A stretch of 64,000 bases of DNA from Collybiopsis luxurians FD-317 M1. Its lineage: Eukaryota; Basidiomycota; Agaricomycetes; Agaricales; Omphalotaceae. The translations under genes and the position numbers were made by a program. Positions 11,766 through 22,288 of this stretch are shown here, piece by piece (the first letter of the stretch is position 1; the number at the start of each line of letters is the position of its first letter). Under the pieces are notes generated by a model. The model was not told where the DNA came from and did no database searches. It was given only the letters and a program-made list of their open reading frames with translations. The stretch spans positions 609,500 through 673,499 of the forward strand of contig KN834749.1 of the NCBI GenBank assembly GCA_000827265.1, written 5' to 3'.

Positions 11766-12605
11766 CTATGAGGGTATAAAACCTGCTGCTGCCTCGACTC
11801 TTGCTACTTCCTTTCTGAGAGCATCTCTACCTTCTTCTAGCCAACGACAGTATTCAACTGCCCTAAAAAGCACGCCGCTTTTACCCTTTGCGCCTTCACC
11901 TTCCTGTCCAGATTTTTTCCCCGTCTTTCCCCTGGTACCACTGCCTTTTGGTCGTCCCCGCGTAGGCATGCCTAAAGCGGCGGAACTTGCATTTGGCGGA
12001 GCTAGGAGCGCGATAAGCTGGGCATATCCGTCCCGAATGGCGTTCCGTCGTTTTTGCTCCGACATGATATGATTTAAGCGCTTTTGTGGGGTGGAAAGGA
12101 GCGGCTTAGAGCGGACGGAAGCATTAGATGACTGTGATTGTGTTGGGGTAGATGGGGAATGGAGGGTGGGGGACAGGGGTTCGTTGGCGGGAGGGGTGGT
12201 AGAAGAAGAGGAAGAAGTATGACTGGAAGATTTACTTGTACTTCTTGCAGCTGGGCGTGTTGACCTGGCTACTGAAGATCGAGTACTTCTTTTTGGCCGA
12301 GAAGAGGATGACGCTGGATTGGGATCTGGAACAGTATTTAAATGGGGATTCGAATATGGTGCATGCTGAGGAAGCTGAGGAGTAGAACCGAGGGAATTTT
12401 GGTCGAGTTTGTCGGGATCCAGGCCCCAGATATTACCATCAAAGCCATCTAAGAAATTGAAGAGTTCGTCGGTCTCTGATGGGGAGAAGAGCTCTGCGGA
12501 TGGAGGAAGCTGTGGTGGCTGTGGAAAGAGACGAGGATCAAAGGAGAATTGAAAGTCTGACTGGAAGTCAGAGTAGGGAACTGGGGGTGACAGTGGGGAC
12601 TGCAT
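11766..12605 (-). CDS. bHLH transcription factor with a long basic loop (paralogue 2)
   Basis: A single exon of 279 residues, read from the ATG at 12605 (MQSPLSPPVPYSDFQ). The frame is open further upstream, but only the part from MQSPL aligns with paralogue 1. The bHLH is nearly identical to the 5665-6624 gene: TPQKRLNHIMSEQKRRNAIR, then a loop with TRGRPKGSGTRGKTGKK, then VLFRAVEYCRWLEEGRD. The N-terminal half is Ser/Thr/Pro-rich with a matching LFSPSETDELFNFLDGFD block. Expected to be a nuclear E-box binder. A palindromic E-box lies 92 bp upstream of its ATG in the promoter shared with the Zn2Cys6 gene, so self-regulation is possible. The two bHLH genes point towards each other around the MFS gene, which indicates an inverted segmental duplication followed by divergence. 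Confidence 0.88.
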   Translation of the reverse strand: MQSPLSPPVPYSDFQSDFQFSFDPRLFPQPPQLPPSAELFSPSETDELFNFLDGFDGNIWGLDPDKLDQNSLGSTPQLPQHAPYSNPHLNTVPDPNPASSSSRPKRSTRSSVARSTRPAARSTSKSSSHTSSSSSTTPPANEPLSPTLHSPSTPTQSQSSNASVRSKPLLSTPQKRLNHIMSEQKRRNAIRDGYAQLIALLAPPNASSAALGMPTRGRPKGSGTRGKTGKKSGQEGEGAKGKSGVLFRAVEYCRWLEEGRDALRKEVARVEAAAGFIPS

Positions 12606-12828
12606 CTGGGGATGAGTACTGGTTGAGAGCGAGGTCGAGCCCCGCGAGCTGAAAAAGGGAATCCGGTTAACAGATCTACCACATGCCGGTGAGTCAGTCA
12701 CGTGACAAATGGGAGGTTCCGTGACTCCTCCGTTTTCTCCTCCGCACACTTCCCCCCGCACGGCTCATCGCCTCCGTCGTTTCTCGGTCTGTCGCCGAGT
12801 TTGAACCCTTGGCCTAAAAAAGAAAATC
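12606..12828. promoter_or_regulatory. Divergent promoter with a palindromic E-box
   Basis: A 223 bp spacer between the divergent starts of the bHLH gene (12605, minus) and the Zn2Cys6 gene (12829, plus). It holds the 10 bp palindrome GTCACGTGAC at 12697-12706, with the E-box core CACGTG at 12699-12704. The bases before it (GTGAGTCAGTCAC, 12690-12702) also resemble an AP-1-type TGAGTCA site. CACGTG is the classic site for bHLH proteins with an H/E/R basic region, which both nearby bHLH products have. Function is inferred from the motif and its position only. Confidence 0.55.
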
Positions 12829-13682
12829 ATGTCCGCTGAAGAGTCTGTCCAGGACATCGATGCTGCTCAACTTCAACAGCAGCTAGCCGCTGGAGCCTCT
12901 GAGCCTCAGCAGCAAATCGTCCAGCAAGTCCCCAGTGCCCAGACAACCCCATCCATATCTGAGGGCACTACACGGAAACGTATGTATCCTCCAATGGCGC
13001 TTCCATGTCTTCATTGAATTAACTTTTTTTTTCTTTTTACTCTTTTTTTTTCTTACTTTTCTTTAGCCAAACAACCCTCTGTGAGACGGGCTTGTGTAGC
13101 ATGTCACACCGGCAAAACGAGATGTAGTGAAGTTTTGCCTTGTCAGGTTCGCCATGAATCCTTCCGTTTTCAAGCCCATTCCCAATCACCATCCACAGAG
13201 TTGTCTCAAGCGCGGCCTAGGAGCTACTTGTGCTTATCCTGATCCTGATGCTCAAAACAGCAACAACAACAACAACACCCAGCACGACTCGCCTCATTCT
13301 ACTGGTATTTGAAAGACTTCTTTCATTTATGCACGTTGTCAATCGATCTCCCTTCTTAGTTCCATCCTTTGCTCCTCCTATGTATGCTGCTGTACCCACC
13401 ACCCATCCGGCCGCTGTCTCTACTCCCGCCAACATGAACCACACTCAATATTACGACTATAATGGTCATTTCACCGGTGCTTCCTCCTCCTCTTTCCGCC
13501 CGGCCAAGCGTCCCAGGCCGCTCACCGACGAGGAAGCTCAAGCAATTACCCGTAACTTTTCTCGAGGCGACTTTTACGTCGGCACCAGCGCCCCAGTGAG
13601 AATTGATCCAAGGTTGCCTGTGCGACTCACTCTGGGCGAAGGAGATCATGTGCATTTCACTGTGGGCGACGCTTTGGTGTAA
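12829..13682 (+). CDS. Small Zn2Cys6 (Gal4-type) transcription factor
   Basis: Four exons: 12829-12979, 13067-13146, 13199-13304 and 13360-13682, about 219 residues. The binuclear zinc cluster spans exons 2 and 3: CVACHTGKTRCSEVLPC, then SCLKRGLGATC. This is the C-x2-C-x6-C-x5-C-x2-C-x8-C pattern that binds two zinc ions and CGG-type DNA sites. The N-terminus is Gln-rich. After the zinc cluster come an Asn run and a Pro/Ser-rich linker, and the C-terminus is a compact region with RPLTDEEAQAITRNFSRGDF. There is no fungal middle-homology domain, so this is a short member of the class. It likely acts in the nucleus. It shares a 223 bp promoter containing an E-box with the bHLH gene. Targets unknown. 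Confidence 0.85.
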
Positions 13683-14346
13683 AAATGTTTTTGTAAACAA
13701 TTCCACAATGTATCAACTGTGTATGCGTCTGATTCTGGTTCGTTTTTATTGTTATGCAGTGCGTCTGCCCTAGTTAGCTTCCTGTTTCTACCTATATGGC
13801 TCTTCGTTCTTGTTGGTCTGATGCTTGTACTCACTGTATTGCTTAGTATACCGAATATGTGGAGTGTTAACGCGTCGCTTATGATATATTGCTGTGTAAC
13901 AAAACTTTTCAAGCTTTGAAACAGATATGTAACCTAAAGGGCTGAGTTTCTGTTTCTGTTTTCGTTTTTTGGCTAGATTCGCGTTCACTGCTCCAGCCCG
14001 ATTCGGCTCGGGCCTACCCGCTACAATTTGTAACAGCTGTACCGCCCCCGAGGCCAACCGCGATTTGACCCCCTTCAGGGATGAAACGAACGATGATTTC
14101 AGAAGTTGAATGTCTCAAGATGGCAACTATATGATCTCTCTAGAAAGCTTGACGAAAGCGATGAAATGTCGAAGTAGGCCTGGTCATACTTGATTAAAGC
14201 TCAGCTTAATGGAGAAGACAGCAAGTTGAGGCCCAAGGTGGCAATCCACATGAAGTCTGCCCGGAACGTGGAGGCGGAGGCCGGTAATAATTTGAACTGT
14301 AAAAAGCGGAACGCTCCTTTTAGAGACACAGTTTTTAAAATTGCAA
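13683..14346. other. Spacer upstream of tRNA-Leu
   Basis: About 660 bp with no supported gene; the overlapping open frames are short and featureless. It contains the 3' end of the Zn2Cys6 transcript and the 5' flank of the tRNA gene. Confidence 0.5.
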
Positions 14347-14453
14347 GGCGAGATGGCCGAGCGGTCTAAGGCGCCAGACTAAGGAGACCAGCGTATCGGA
14401 TACGCAGTATAATCTGGTCCGAAAGGGCGTGGGTTCGAATCCCACTCTCGTCA
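14347..14453 (+). tRNA. tRNA-Leu (anticodon AAG) with a 27 nt intron
   Basis: The acceptor stem GGCGAGA pairs with TCTCGTC (one G-T wobble), followed by discriminator A at 14453. The A box (TGGCCGAGCGGTCTAAGG) and B box (GGTTCGAATCC) are intact. The anticodon stem is CCAGA (14374-14378) with TCTGG (14413-14417); the loop is CT-AAG-G plus A, so the anticodon is AAG at 14381-14383. An intron of 27 nt lies at 14385-14411, one base 3' of the anticodon, the standard position for eukaryotic tRNA introns. The long variable arm (TCCGAAAGGGCG) is typical of leucine tRNA. A T-run downstream (about 14455-14490) serves as the RNA polymerase III terminator. Confidence 0.95.
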
Positions 14454-14545
14454 TTGTTTTTGCTTTTTTCCCTTCTCTTTTTTTTTTTGTTGATTTGGAG
14501 TTAGTAATATATATATCTGCTACAAGAGAATGTTGTACAGCTGAT

Positions 14546-15552
14546 TTACTTGGTCTCTGCACAATATGCATCCCATAATGCCGCTCGAGGCCAATTTGTG
14601 ATTTCAAGGAACAAATCTGACTCTGCTGTCCATTCCGAATCTTCCAAACGTGCATTCAGAGCACGGAAAAAACCGCCTTTCCCTTGAGGCGCCGAAGGAT
14701 TTGCGGACAAGACTGGATTGCTAGGCATGGAAGTCGCTAATGGAGGGGCAGAATTCGAAGTAGCTGCCAGATTCGGGAAAAAGCTTTCCAGTGGGTTTAA
14801 AGATGTTTCTAGTTTGGTGTCAATCCAGTCCAGGAAATACGCTGTTCGCTCGTAGCCTGCATCCCAATTCCAGTCCCAAACCCACCTTCCCGATTCATTG
14901 GGCCGTTCAGGGTCAGGTACGTGTTTGCCTTTTGGGGCGACACGTTTCCAATGCGGAGGTGAAAGATTCTCGTGTAGACGTACACAGTCTGCACCAGTGT
15001 CATACTATCGAATGAGACGTTATTGCTACTGGATGCTCACCTGCTATTCCTTCTATGAGCCCTCCAGGCGCAGTACCCTTTGCATTGTATTGGTAGCAGT
15101 GAACGATCTCGTGTACGAGCACACCCATTATTTCTTCTTGTACCCTGATATTCTTCTTATGTTCTGTATCTCCTTTGAATGAGTTCACAATGTGTTTCGT
15201 GGAGAAATGGACTTCTTTCTCCGAGCCCTCGTCATTTCCAAAGGTATGCGCAACCCCGTCCATTGGACGAAGGGTTAAAGTTATACGTTTGACGCGCCGC
15301 ACCCTGCAAGATAAAGCGCTCAGCCATCGGGGACGATCTACGCATCTAGAGAATCCTAGCTCACGCCAGAGGAGCTTTTGGTGCAGAATCGATATCTTCG
15401 TGCCATCCATAGAGCCATCTCCAGCTGGCATCCACGGCCCTCTTCATTACATCATGTGGATTGTGGTTCGGAATATGAGCAAAGAAGAGTTGAGTTCCTG
15501 GATGACTGAGATCCTCGACACGAAAATCAAGTTGGGGAAGGATCCAGGACAT
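14546..15552 (-). CDS. Basic secretory protein (BSP) family putative metallopeptidase
   Basis: Three exons. Exon 1 starts at ATG 15552 (MSWILPQLDFRVEDLS). The second carries the zinc-binding HEIVHCYQYN (HExxH) followed by GTAPGGLIEGIAD. The third carries LSPPHWKRVAPKG, WDAGYERTAYFLDWID and ends ALWDAYCAETK. These blocks are the hallmark of the BSP family first described in plants, whose members are thought to be peptidases. Unlike plant members, I see no N-terminal signal peptide, so this copy may be cytosolic unless an upstream exon was missed. An insertion of about 40 residues rich in Ser, Pro and Ala (around 14690-14800) separates the last two conserved blocks. Its start lies 132 bp from that of SCC4, so the two share a short divergent promoter. 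Confidence 0.85.
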
Positions 15553-15684
15553 CGATGTTCTAGCGGTACTTGTTACAGTCACATCATGATAGATGTAACG
15601 CGTCGCGATATGAAGCCCAAATTTAGGGCTAGCTTCGTCACCCCAGACGGATCACGTGTCGAAATTGCTTTTTCTTTTCTTGCC

Positions 15685-18603
15685 ATGGTACATTCTGACG
15701 CGTCAATGGCGACGGCGACGTTCGGCTCTCCATTTTCCTCCTCCAGTCCACGATCTACGAAGCGTCCGAGGCTAGACGACGACGTTCAGATGCTAGCAGA
15801 CTTAACCGATTCTTCGCCATTGACCGACCAGCCTCCTCAAGAACCATCACTATCTCCTCTTCCAGCTCCAGTTCTACTTTTAAGCTTGCCCTCTATTCTT
15901 GTACATCCGACAAATCACCCTATGCACGCGCAGTCTCTGTCCATGTCATTGTTGGCTCTGAGAAGATGTCTCGAAATTCCAGGGCTCAGCCCAGATATCG
16001 AGTGTCGAGCATTGACATCTTTGGCCGAAATTGGGATGATTGTCATCGACGGAGGCTTCAGCCAGCTAGAAGAACATACTTGGGCCCACGGAATTGATGC
16101 CGAAGTAAGTATTTAGGACTTTTCGCACTAGCTTGGCTTAATTTTTGCTTTCAGGTCGAAGAAGCCACTACTAAAGGCGTGAGTCATTGACCGTATTTAT
16201 TTTATCGCAAGCTTAGTCCTGCTTCGCTTATTAGTCACTTATAGCGCAAAAGGTAAACTCGCGCATTCATCCTCATCGTCTCCTTTCTGATCAAAATCTA
16301 GCATCCGAGTCTACGCATATATCGCTCACAATTGACATTCCTTGCTGCTCAGCTTGCAGCGTGGCAGCACAACATCAAATTTGCACGAATGCTTCTTCGA
16401 CGACTCCTATCCACCTACCTGCCCACCGACCCTCCACATATCGTTTATACTGCCCATCTGAAATTCATCTCACACCTAATCACGCCCATCGAAATTCCTC
16501 ATCCTCCTAGCCCGTCGAAGTCCAGCTCCACCAAAATCCCCCAAGAGGTCAGACAAATTATGACTGCGATTCAGGCGATGCAGAGACACGCATTTAAGTA
16601 TGGACATGCGGCAGTCGTTCTTCTGACGCGTGTCCTTCACCTCAGACAGCTTGTTTCATTCGGATTATGGGAACAAATTAGTGAAGTCCTAGCTGAAGCC
16701 GAGGAAGCACTCGGAATCGAATTCTCTGTTGAGAAAGACGCGTTCACTCAAGAACCCGCTAGGCAGTCTCCTCGCAAAGGGTTGCGTATGACAGACCTCA
16801 ACACGGTGCACATGAATGCGCCTTCTCCAACGAAAGCCTCCATCTCAAAGTCCTCCGATACGAATGCTGTCCAGTCCTCACCTGTAGCCGCTACTGTGAC
16901 CCTGTCGAAACCCTCATTCAAGACGTTCGACACGCATTTCGAGAGGAGCATGGCGCTGCATACGCTAATCATTGGTGTAGTGTTTTACACTTATGTTGGC
17001 AGAGTTTCGGATGTCACGCAGAGATTGTCCCATCTGCATGCTTTGCTCGATGCAGGAGCCTTACGCTTCGACAAAAAAATATTGAATTCTCCTAATGATG
17101 TTGACACCTCTCCGCAGCCTGAGTCACCGGAGGTTCTCCCTCACAGTAACCAGGAGCAAGACGATGCCGCATGTGGAATTGTGCAGATCCCACTGCCCGA
17201 ATCGTCACCTCTGTATGTCCAGACTACGCACCCGCGAATACTGTACATCCTTGCCTACCTAGTTTCCTGTGTAGCGAAAAAGGACCCTGTGGGGAGGAGA
17301 CCTAAGCGCAAAATTTTCGCAATCGAGGGTCTTGCAACCTGGGAGAGGGAACTGAAGAGGGAGTTGCGGTGTAGGTTTATTTTTTTTATGATTTGTGCTT
17401 GGTGCTCATATGTATAGTATGTTCTTGGGCTACCAACGGCGATCTTGAAGAAATTGACTTAAAGCTCGCAAAGATCAAGGCGGACTTGATGTGTGAGCTT
17501 GTTGGCGTAAGTCTAACTGCTCAATGTCACGAATATCCTACTGACATGCTTCGTTTCCAGGTACTGATCATGCGCTCGGAGTTTGAAGCGGCTGAGCAGG
17601 CTCTTTCGGTATTGATAGCGCATCTCCGAGACGCCGACTTGTTTGCGTCCTTTTCCGGACGCGTCACTTTACATCATGCGCATTTGGCGCATTCTAGAAG
17701 CCAGGTAGATCGAGCAATAGAGTGCTACAAAGTCGCAGAAGCTTTTGCCGAAGAACGTGGAGATGATTTTGTCCGGATCTCGGCTCGCGCTGGAAGAGCT
17801 TGTTTGAAGATTGGTTTGAACAGGGACAAGGAGTTCTCAAACAAGGAGAAGGAAGAACAAGAGAGGAGAAGGAATAATACTGGGCGGAGGACCCGTTCAA
17901 AGAGTAGAGAAAGGAAAGCCACTGACGAAGATACGATGGATGTCGATGAAGTCGCTCCAGAACTGTTGGAGGAGATTGACGACTGGGAGCAGGTACAAAA
18001 GATGGCAGAAGATGTTGCACAAGAGTGTCGCGGGATGGGTGGAACAATGTGGAGTGTTGGGAGAGTAATTGAGGCCTGTCTCACCGACGAGATTCTCAAA
18101 TCAAAGTTGGTTCTTTCCGTTTATTTCCCTATTTCAGCTCCCTTATTCCGTTTCTGAATCAAGGCAACACCTCAAATCTGCGCTGTCTTTTGCCTGCTGC
18201 GCCGGCGATAATCATCTTCGTGCATTGATTCTGGCGCTCATTGCGTCGCACTACTTTCATACTGCGACGGATGACGCGTTAAGCATGCTTGGTATGTGTG
18301 AGAATTTGGCTGCTGGACTAGGAGCTGCGGCCAAGCCTCCTGGTGCAAGCGGGAAGGAGAAGAGAGCGGATGCTATTGGCAATGCTCCCCTGAGAACTTG
18401 GGTTGGTGAACGAAGTCTTGGTAAGACCCTCTTCTCTTGCGCTTTACCGAAAGAATGTGCATACTAACTCGAGACGGACTCTAGAAATTTACAAGCGAGT
18501 TGGAAATGCTTCTGCAGCCAAAAAACAGGAGACTGCAAATCGCGGACTACAGAATGCCTCGCGAAAGTCTGCAAAACGAGCTGCGAAAGTCATGGTTGTG
18601 TAG
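15685..18603 (+). CDS. SCC4: Cohesin loading factor SCC4/MAU2
   Basis: Spliced over several short introns, the product is a helical-repeat protein matching the cohesin-load (SCC4/MAU2) family: LLLSLPSILVHPTNHPMHAQ, ALRRCLEIPGLSPDIECRAL and EEHTWAHGIDAEVEEA near the N-terminus; QLAAWQHNIKFARMLLRRLL at about 16350; CLKIGLN at about 17805; a highly charged insert at about 17820-17940; and a C-terminal TPR-like end (LRTWVGERSL, EIYKRVGNASAAKKQETANR). SCC4 partners SCC2 to load cohesin onto chromatin in the nucleus. The N-terminus is Ser/Pro-rich (STKRPRLDDD), possibly a nuclear localisation signal. The start is ATG 15685; ATG 15706 is an alternative. The gene is divergent from BSP and convergent with FCP1. 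Confidence 0.87.
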
Positions 18604-19134
18604 TCTTTCAGTTGCATTTTGTATCCGTCTATGTACCTGCTTCATTTTTACATGCTTGAGCAACCATTCCATCGCCGTCTTCGAGCATTCGCTATCCTTT
18701 CGGACAGACCATTGACCATCCTCATTTCTTCATTTCTGTACATACATTCAACTCGATGCATGTCTCTACTCTTTGTCACCTCGTATCGAAGTTTACTGAA
18801 CAGAACTTGGAGTGAAATTGGGTGATTTCCAGTGATTGAATACTTAATGGCAATAAGTAAAACTACAATACAGGTATAGAGAGTAGTAGATTGTTATTGC
18901 AGAATAGAGGTGGAACGCGACGAGTTAAATCCAAGGCATGAAAGCAGATGGAATAACGAGACCCTTACAAATACACGAAGCACATGGCGAAAGAGAAGAA
19001 GCACGAGACAGATGGGTAGTATGAGGGAGAGAAGAAGAATATCGACAGCGAATGAAATAACGAATACAACCAGAGGGATTTATGACCTTTGAAAAAAGAA
19101 GGAAAAGGCTCAAAGCGATTGCAGTACCCTGGTA
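18604..19134. other. Spacer between convergent SCC4 and FCP1 genes
   Basis: About 530 bp of 3' sequence for both flanking genes. No RNA gene, repeat or supported reading frame. Confidence 0.5.
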
Positions 19135-22100
19135 CTATCCCAATTCATTCTCCAGCTCTCTCGCAAGAAAATCATCTTCCACGCTCTCCGTCGCACTTTC
19201 ATCTTCGTCGTCGTCGTCTTGATTTCCTACTCCCATCGCCGGGCCCGTGACCTCTTCCATCTCACTGTCCTCATTTCCTGGGCTATTCGGCCTCGAGGCT
19301 GGGAGCTTGATCGCAGGACTCCCACTCCGTTCTCGAGACGATGACCTGCTCAGATCGTCTGCATGTATGGTGACCTTGAGCTTGGACAGCCCAGAACGGT
19401 CAGCAGCAAGTTTTTTCCTCTTCGATAATGGTGACCGTAATACGTCAGGATCACCATTTATGCCTGGTATTTCGGATGGAGTTAGACTACGTAGTCGTTT
19501 CCGTTTACTCTTTCTCGGTGTGTTGTTGGTACTGCTAAGAAAAATAGACTACTCGGACTTTGAACTCTCAAAACGACAAGGTAACCGCTCACCTGACAAC
19601 GCTATTCGTATCATCCGAATAATCTTCTTCGCTTGCGTTTCCACTACGAATACCGCTTCTATCGCTCTTTACGCTTTTCACTTCTTCACCCTCACCCTCC
19701 TCTTCTTCATCACTCTCCATCATTGCCGCCTCAACCTCGTCGTTGATATCATCCCAATTAATTTCATCGGCATGAAAGGCTCCGCTCGAGCTTACACCAA
19801 GCGCTACACCCCCGCTGGTAGGGGAGCTATCTAGATCATCCCATTCCTCATCCTCGATGTCTATATCCAAGTCAGATGAGGCAGTAGGAGGGCTACTAAT
19901 CGGTCCTACAGCAGGAGGATAGTCAAGCAGATACCTAGTCTCGTCTTGTCGCTGCCACAGGGCGACAGAGTCGGTGAACCAGGATAGCCACACGACCTTG
20001 ATGTTTCCTCGCCGACGCGCCGTATCGACTTTGACTGTGCCGCGCTGTCAAGTATGGTTAGAGTAGAGTAGTGAAGAGGCAAAGAGTATATGATAACAAC
20101 CTTGGCTGCAACTACATGAGTCGTCTCAGAACTCAGCTCTGTTGTGCACTTGGCACCAAACATATGAGCCATCCGCCAGATTTCGGTGCTTTCTGGCTTG
20201 GTGTCCAAGGGAATGACGCTGGAAAACAAAAGATGGACACCTTTCAAGACGTCAGAGCGCATGTTGGGTATGATTCGCTGTGAAAGAACTTAGAACGAGG
20301 GATGGATTATGGACCGTGTTTATTACTCACTGTCACATCATACGATGGCTTGTCAGGTTTTCTGTTCTGATACTGGGGCTGTTTAATTTTTTTCATGTGC
20401 TCGTCATATGCTTGATAAAATCTTTTATGGATTTCGGACAATATCTAGAAGATGGTTAAGACGATTTCACGTTGTAAATGCTCAACACGAACCTCGTTTA
20501 CTCGAATCAGCTCAATATCATCGTCCTTCAACAATGCTTTTCGAGGAGTTTTTTCCGGCTTCGCAGGTTTCTTTGAAGTCTCGCTGTCAATGCCTTCCCT
20601 TTTCTCCGACTGTACCAGCTCCTCTTCCTCTTTGGTGGAATCTTTGGGTACGGTTAGTTTCAACTCCGATGTCTCCTCGCTTGCAGACTGTTTCAACTCC
20701 TCTTGCTTCTTTGCCAAAGGACGTTCGTTAACTTGTACATTCAGTGTCTCCGAGTTTTTACTGAGCATCGCCTTCTTTTCTGCTTCCGACTTTTCAACTT
20801 CTTCGGGAGTACGATTGGGCTCAGGCGTTATGTTAGATGATGCTGCGAGAAGCGGTGGGGTATTTGAAGGAGGGGTAGAAACTGTAAGGGGCTCGACTTT
20901 GGGGAGGAATGTAGAATTAATATCGCCTATGCCGACGAAAAAATCATCTGTAAGACGTGTGAGAGGTAGTAGAGAGCTAATGGAAAGGAGAGTCGTACAT
21001 GGTATCACTTTAAGTAGATTGGGACTCCAGTCCCAGACATCGGCGCGGTCATCGATGATAATTACCATCGATGTATCGCAGGGAAAGAGTCTTTGTAGAC
21101 TCTTCTGAGTGAGACCTAAAAGGAGAGTTGGGGAAAGATACAATACAAAGGGGCATGTTATGCTCACTACCACTCTCATCTCGACTCAATATACGCCCTC
21201 CAAATGCCGCTCCATCGGGATCTATTGCAGCACAGACCTCCTCAGCATAAGCACGAGTCCCCATGGTATAAACATGCATTTCGAAAATTCCTGCCATTTC
21301 CAAAAGGAATTCCCGCCAGCAGGGTCTACGAAGATTTTAAAAGTGGGTCAGTCAGGAACGGACAAAAGCTTACCTAGGTTTGATGTAATAAATGCAACCG
21401 TCGTTCTCCACACCCTGGCTAGCGGGAGTCTTTCCTTTGCCTCGCGAGTTTCCTAGAGTTTCCGGGCCCAATCTAAACTTCTTGACGTCTTTTAACGCCT
21501 GCCAGTTGGGATTACACTCGTCCTCATCAGAGTCGTCCGCCTGTCCTGAACCTCTAGCAGCACGCCTTGTCTCCCAAGCTTCACCCTCCACTATCCATTC
21601 TCCAACAGTTGGATCGACGGTAGCATGCACTATTGTCTGGTCGAGATCAACGATAAGGGAGAGTTTCCTATCCTTCAGTAATCGCTCAGCCGTCTCGCGC
21701 TCAATCCGCTGGGCTTCTTCCAGGGAGACAGTGGGCCCAAATGCTGAGTGTGTCATTTGAATGGAGGCCCGAGAAGTATCGGAAAAGCCTATATAATCGA
21801 CGCTATATCCTGGCTTAGAACTAAGTTTTCTAGAACTGCAGAATGGCTCACTTTGTCATATCTTTCCCGCACAGAACGCAAAGGCCCTGAAGCTGCATGC
21901 CGTGTTTGCAGGGTTCAACAACAACAGCAGCTGGCTTGTCTTTGGCTTTTTTCTGCGAGATAACATCTCCGACTTTGAGATTCCAGGACTTCAAGGTACC
22001 ATCTATGGCAGAGTCCCAAGTACCGAAACGGGTTTCGGGCTGAGATCCTGGGGCATGAGCCAGATAAACGAAGGAATAACTAAGTAAACGGGTTCCACGT

Positions 22101-22195
22101 TCAATAATGCTAGACGCCGCAACGTCAATGGAGGAGATCTTGATGGGATACGGGAATGAAGGCGGTAAATAGACCTCTGTCGGACTGGGTTCCAT
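19135..22195 (-). CDS. FCP1: RNA polymerase II CTD phosphatase FCP1
   Basis: Read from ATG 22195 (MEPSPTEVYLPP). An N-terminal biotinyl-like region (LKVGDVISQKKAKDKPAAVV) is followed by a Cys cluster (CKHGMQLQGLCVLCGKDM). The FCPH phosphatase domain has the DxDxT catalytic motif (SLIVDLDQTIVHA, about 21650), then FEMHVYTMGTRAYAE and VIIIDDRADVW, the second aspartate motif. A Glu/Lys-rich linker leads to a BRCT domain (about 20250-19960; MAHMFGAKCTTELSSETTHVV and VWLSWFTDSV). The tail is acidic (SDEEEEGEGEE) and ends AREL-ENELG at TAG 19135. FCP1 dephosphorylates Ser2 of the polymerase tail to recycle the enzyme in the nucleus, and the acidic tail fits its known contact with TFIIF. Several short introns; no lesion seen. 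Confidence 0.92.
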
Positions 22196-22288
22196 CGCTG
22201 AACCCAGTGTACGTGATCGTTCTGAACAAAGTTGAACAAGTATAGTGCGGATCACCGCCGGGCGCTTCAATATCAATCTACAAACTTT

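Noticed and set aside
11692..12072. Plus-strand open frame opposite the second bHLH gene
   Set aside because: It is the antisense shadow of the bHLH coding sequence.
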